Shown: positions 63,648 to 64,000 of the stretch, one piece after another
Layout: every line of letters begins with the position of its first letter
Position numbering within the stretch: position 1 is the first letter of the stretch
Assembly (NCBI GenBank): GCA_905182555.1
Contig: CAJJBX010000005.1
Span: forward strand, 62,001 to 126,000
From: an uncultured Ilumatobacter sp.
GTDB taxonomy: Bacteria > Actinomycetota > Acidimicrobiia > Acidimicrobiales > Ilumatobacteraceae
Direction: 5' to 3'
DNA length: 64,000 nucleotides
The notes under the pieces: model-generated
Told to the model about the DNA's origin: nothing
The model's input: the letters and a program-made list of their open reading frames with translations, nothing else
The model's database searches: none
Position numbers and translations under genes: made by a program

Positions 63648-64000
63648 GTGACGACTCCGATCTCGATCCTTGACCTTGCGTTCATCGGTGCTGACGAAAC
63701 GGCTGCCGACGCGTTCCGGACGAGCGTGTCGATCGCGCAGCGCGCCGAACAGCGTGGATACGAGCGCATCTGGTACGCCGAGCATCACAACATGGCGTCG
63801 ATTGCGTCATCAGCGACCAGCGTGCTCATCGCCCACGTTGCTGCGCACACGTCGTCGATCCGTCTCGGTTCGGGTGGCATTATGTTGCCCAACCATTCGC
63901 CACTTGCGATCGCCGAGCAGTTCGGCACACTCGCCACGTTGCACCCCGAGCGAATCGACCTTGGGCTCGGTCGGGCGCCCGGCAGCGATCAGAACACAAT
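63648..64000 (+). CDS. LLM-class (luciferase-like) oxidoreductase, N-terminal part (cut by window edge)
   Basis: First 117 codons from GTG 63648: [20 protein letters not shown], then [54 protein letters not shown] and [14 protein letters not shown]. This pattern is the MsnO8/luxAB-like flavin-dependent family using FMN or F420. The C-terminus lies outside the window. Confidence 0.9.
   Translation, partial: MTTPISILDLAFIGADETAADAFRTSVSIAQRAEQRGYERIWYAEHHNMASIASSATSVLIAHVAAHTSSIRLGSGGIMLPNHSPLAIAEQFGTLATLHPERIDLGLGRAPGSDQNT

Overview
The window is a 64 kb piece of a GC-rich actinobacterial chromosome. The ribosomal and RNA polymerase gene order, an NADH dehydrogenase operon without nuoEFG, and many P450, thiolase and acyl-CoA ligase genes suggest a member of the Acidimicrobiia (Ilumatobacter-like). 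That placement is inference from gene content, not a phylogeny. I see no insertion sequence, prophage, CRISPR array or replication origin.

Layout. 1-20000, almost all minus strand, is the translation/transcription core: tuf, tRNAs, rpmG, tRNA-Trp, secE-nusG, rplK-rplA, rplJ-rplL, rpoB-rpoC, rpsL-rpsG, a CBS-domain protein and the start of fusA. An acyl-CoA synthetase and a polytopic membrane protein lie between rpoC and rpsL. The rpoBC segment (about 6.6-13.3 kb) carries dozens of single-base frameshifts and is almost certainly badly sequenced rather than decayed. 20000-30000 is mixed: a GNAT acetyltransferase, a P450 joined to a SufE remnant, tRNA-Tyr, a YajQ-family protein, a large single-pass membrane protein, acetyl-CoA synthetase, a MidA-type methyltransferase and a peptidoglycan-binding lipoprotein. 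30014-41079 is a complex I operon, nuoABCDHIJKLMN, with overlapping genes and no E, F or G. 41317-41961 is endonuclease III.

42012-50117 is the most interesting functional unit: a corrinoid-dependent methyl-transfer module. It contains an IclR regulator, a corrinoid protein, a DUF1638 protein, a 'virulence factor' family protein, a pterin-dependent methyltransferase, a ferredoxin/ASKHA corrinoid activator, a non-pyrrolysine MttB-family methyltransferase and a SRPBCC protein. Near-identical 17-bp palindromes lie before both the corrinoid gene and the MttB gene, making a shared IclR operator likely. The module probably strips methyl groups from a quaternary or methylated amine and passes them to tetrahydrofolate.

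50147-64000 is metabolic: an MFS transporter, a thioredoxin-fold protein whose reading frame crosses an in-frame TGA at the expected redox cysteine (candidate selenoprotein with a plausible downstream bSECIS hairpin), uridine phosphorylase, an XRE regulator beside a lysine/alanine-tailed phasin-like protein, a homocysteine S-methyltransferase family protein, then a lipid/acyl-CoA block (quinone oxidoreductase, acyl-CoA ligase, DUF35-thiolase-P450 overlapping genes), DUF169, a MalY-type C-S lyase, a nitroreductase and the start of a luciferase-like oxidoreductase.

Reading frames break in several other genes (fusA, the 45.3 kb methyltransferase, the MFS gene, the second P450, possibly the 25.7 kb membrane protein), usually by one base. 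This suggests an assembly with residual indels. Start codons and gene ends near these breaks are approximate.
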